From: Spirochaetaceae bacterium | GTDB taxonomy: Bacteria > Spirochaetota > Spirochaetia > Treponematales > Breznakiellaceae | Length of the DNA: 7,013 nt | Direction of reading: 5' to 3' | Assembly: GCA_031284085.1 (NCBI GenBank) | Contig: JAITAM010000080.1 | Span: forward strand, 1 to 7,013 | Shown here: positions 5,609-7,013 of the stretch, piece by piece | Layout of the letters: every line of letters starts with the position of its first letter | Position numbering within the stretch: the first letter of the stretch is position 1 | The notes under the pieces: generated by a model | Seen by the model: the letters and a program-made list of their open reading frames with translations, nothing else | Databases searched by the model: none | What the model was told of the DNA's origin: nothing | Program-made: the position numbers and the translations under genes

Positions 5609-6340
5609 TGCAGTGTTTTAAGTTCTTCCTGTTGATAGCTTTTGATGGACTCTTCTTTGAATATTCGCTCGTCTAGGGCAACCGGAATAAGCAAGTACTC
5701 TTGTGCATAAGCCGTTGAACCTATAGTCTTCTTGAGTTTTGCAAGCCGGGATGCTGGAAAATAATCTTTCCAAGTCGGCTTACCTTTTTCCTCTGCAGGA
5801 TACTTGAAGGTCTTGACAGCGTTGATTTCGTCGGAGCCTTTCTCTAAAGTTGACGCTACGCACTGCGTATTAAGGGGTGTTGCCACTATAACCGTTGAAT
5901 ATCCTTCGGCCAGCGCAGGTATCAAATCCTGCATTACCCACTCAACAGACTCCCGCACAAATTTCTGACTGCGGGAACGTTTCCTGCTCTGTATATCATC
6001 CATTCGCACATAGTCAGGTCTATACGGCCCATGTACAAACCCTCGTGGGTCTTGTCCCATTGATATTGCCCGCACTCCTACTGTCTTACCGCCCCCATCA
6101 TGTATTGTCCACTGAAAACTTATCTATCGACGGTTTATGACCTTCTTTGATACAGGTTCCAAAGTCATTTATAAGCCGTTGATTATACAATAATTCTAAC
6201 AAAATGCGCTCAGTAAACAGGCTGCTCTTCTCTTCATTGTAAGAACTAAAGATCATAAAATTACACTATGACATGTATAGGATCAAGCAAGGTAAAATAG
6301 GTGGACTTGCCACAGCCGCGAAACGCCATCAATTCTTCCT
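5587..6340 (-). pseudogene. Phage terminase large subunit (TerL) remnant
   Basis: Reading leftward, the trace opens with EELMAFRGCGKST, a Walker A P-loop (GCGKST at 6300-6317), then YFTLLDPIHVIV and a TAA at 6261-6263. One extra base there hides the continuation NFMIFSSYNEEKSSLFTERI and NQRLINDFGT, which ends at TGA 6098-6100. After a second frame change the text runs GGGKTVGVRAISMGQDPRGF, then RPDYVRMDDIQSRKR (Walker B, with acidic DD), IVATPLNTQC (coupling-motif region) and AYAQEYLLIPV-x(5)-IFKEESIK. It stops at TAA 5587-5589. These are the ATPase-domain landmarks of TerL, the motor that packages DNA into the procapsid. The segment before the P-loop and nearly all of the C-terminal nuclease domain are missing. 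An upstream TAG in the P-loop frame near 6340 marks the loss of the N-terminus. MuB was considered but does not fit the motifs after the P-loop. Confidence 0.82.
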
Positions 6341-6378
6341 ATAATTTTATCTGCCCTTATAGACAAGATTTCCCTTTT
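6341..6378. other. Deletion junction between the transposase 3' end and the terminase fragment
   Basis: Only about 40 bases separate the transposase stop codon (6379-6381) from the first recognisable terminase codons, which are already at the P-loop. In Mu-like phages the transposase lies in the early region and the terminase in the late region, many genes away. A large deletion of the genes between them is the simple explanation. No repeat marking the deletion end points is evident. Confidence 0.45.
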
Positions 6379-7013
6379 CTAATCCGGGTCAGTCGGCAAC
6401 CTTAGCCGTCGTTTCATCGGTTTTACTAGCGTCAGATTCGGCGTAGATTCTGCTCTAATCGACTCACCATTCACCACTTTCAATTCCAGCACTGACTCTT
6501 CTGTGTATATCTCTGCAGGTGTCCTGAACTGCGCCGCATCATATTCCGCTTTTTTCTTGTTATATTTTTTAGATAAAGTATTCGTTTCTCTTTTCAGTCC
6601 ACTAATTCTTTGAATATCCTCTTGAGGAATTCCACTGAAAGCTAGATTTTCTGCATCGAAAAGCGGCTTCCGGTCAGGCATATTGAAAATGTGTACTGTT
6701 CCGGTATTATCTAAACTGCGCCGGACTTCCACCTGCCGTCCGATATACCTCTGGAGTTCCTTTGTATAATAGAATGCACCGTCAACTTCAACGCCGTTCC
6801 GCTGTACTGTTCTGATATACCTCGTTGTAAAAAGATATTTTTTCAGGTGTTCCGGGATGTCCCGGCGTTCTCCGACATTTTCCATAAATACCTGCATGGG
6901 TGTTTTACCGTTCATACCCTGCCCTGAATGTTCCCAGCAGTTGTTGTACCACTGCATAAACCGGTTAATCTTGGCTTCCACTGCTTCAAATGTAGGTATT
7001 AAGGATATATCGA
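6379..7013 (-). CDS. C-terminal part of a Mu-type transposase A (5' part outside window)
   Basis: The frame is open from the right edge of the window (first full codon 7009-7011) to TAG 6379-6381, 210 sense codons without a break. GTG 6979-6981 is only an internal valine codon, since homology continues upstream (LIPTFEAVEAKINRFMQWYN). Counting from that codon, residues 11-31 (WYNNxWEHSGQGMNGKTPxxVF) are the end of the retroviral-integrase-like core. Residues 52-100 (TTRYIRTVQRNGVEVDG, YYT, YIGRQVEVRR, VHIFN) are the Mu-transposase C-terminal beta-barrel. Residues 119-150 form a charged helix or coiled coil. The tail ends RLRLPTDPD. The catalytic Asp and Glu residues would lie beyond 7013. Unlike the rightward N-terminal half at 4689-5553, this part shows no damage. 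Whether the whole gene is intact cannot be known. If it is, it is a second transposase copy; if not, it may be the missing half of the first. Confidence 0.85.
   Translation of the reverse strand, partial: DISLIPTFEAVEAKINRFMQWYNNCWEHSGQGMNGKTPMQVFMENVGERRDIPEHLKKYLFTTRYIRTVQRNGVEVDGAFYYTKELQRYIGRQVEVRRSLDNTGTVHIFNMPDRKPLFDAENLAFSGIPQEDIQRISGLKRETNTLSKKYNKKKAEYDAAQFRTPAEIYTEESVLELKVVNGESIRAESTPNLTLVKPMKRRLRLPTDPD

Noticed and set aside
5895..6140. Plus-strand frame opposite the terminase remnant
   Set aside because: The minus strand encodes the Walker B region of terminase here; the plus-strand text has no pattern.

Overview
The window looks like a piece of a spirochaete chromosome, most likely Treponema. 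I infer this from the DUF115/Maf-like protein at 731-2578, the Ala/Gly/Thr/Ser-rich beta-strand-repeat surface protein before it, and the mix of a moderate-GC host part with an AT-rich, decayed mobile part. No rRNA, tRNA or universal marker is present, so the genus is an inference.

Left part (1-2700), host-like and intact. The 3' end of a large repetitive surface or secreted protein enters from the left edge and stops at 537. It is followed by a textbook intrinsic terminator (601-625). A complete 615-residue DUF115 / MptE-like (Maf-type) protein follows at 731-2578. Short palindromic elements with the core AGGTC-W-GACCT sit on either side of it.

Middle part (2707-3800), an insertion-sequence graveyard on the minus strand. 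A 58-codon C-terminal scrap of a REP-associated / IS200-like Y1 transposase (2707-2880) lies against an IS256/Mutator-family transposase pseudogene (2947-3787). The latter has several frame changes, in-frame stops and two internal deletions.

Right part (about 3960-7013), the remains of a Mu-like transposable prophage. An AT-rich stretch with three related direct repeats and a nested 47-bp palindrome (4002-4128) may be the left end with transposase-binding sites. Next is a small intact ribbon-helix-helix-type regulator on the minus strand (4135-4377), with its own promoter, Shine-Dalgarno site and downstream hairpin. Divergent from it are a second ribbon-helix-helix gene killed by one TAA codon (4475-4711) and, overlapping that, the N-terminal half of a Mu-type transposase A gene broken by frameshifts (4689-5553). 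This half stops just after the first catalytic aspartate region. The strand then flips: a terminase large subunit remnant (5587 to about 6340) and the frame-intact C-terminal part of a Mu-type transposase (6379 to beyond 7013) both read leftward. The transposase halves are thus head to head around a terminase fragment, which suggests either an internal inversion with deletion or two overlapping prophage relics.

I found no CRISPR array, RNA gene, toxin-antitoxin pair or defence system, and no new complete system. The most interesting material is the control region and possible left end of the Mu-like element (about 3960-4480), where the only intact prophage gene is a likely repressor, and the head-to-head transposase arrangement.
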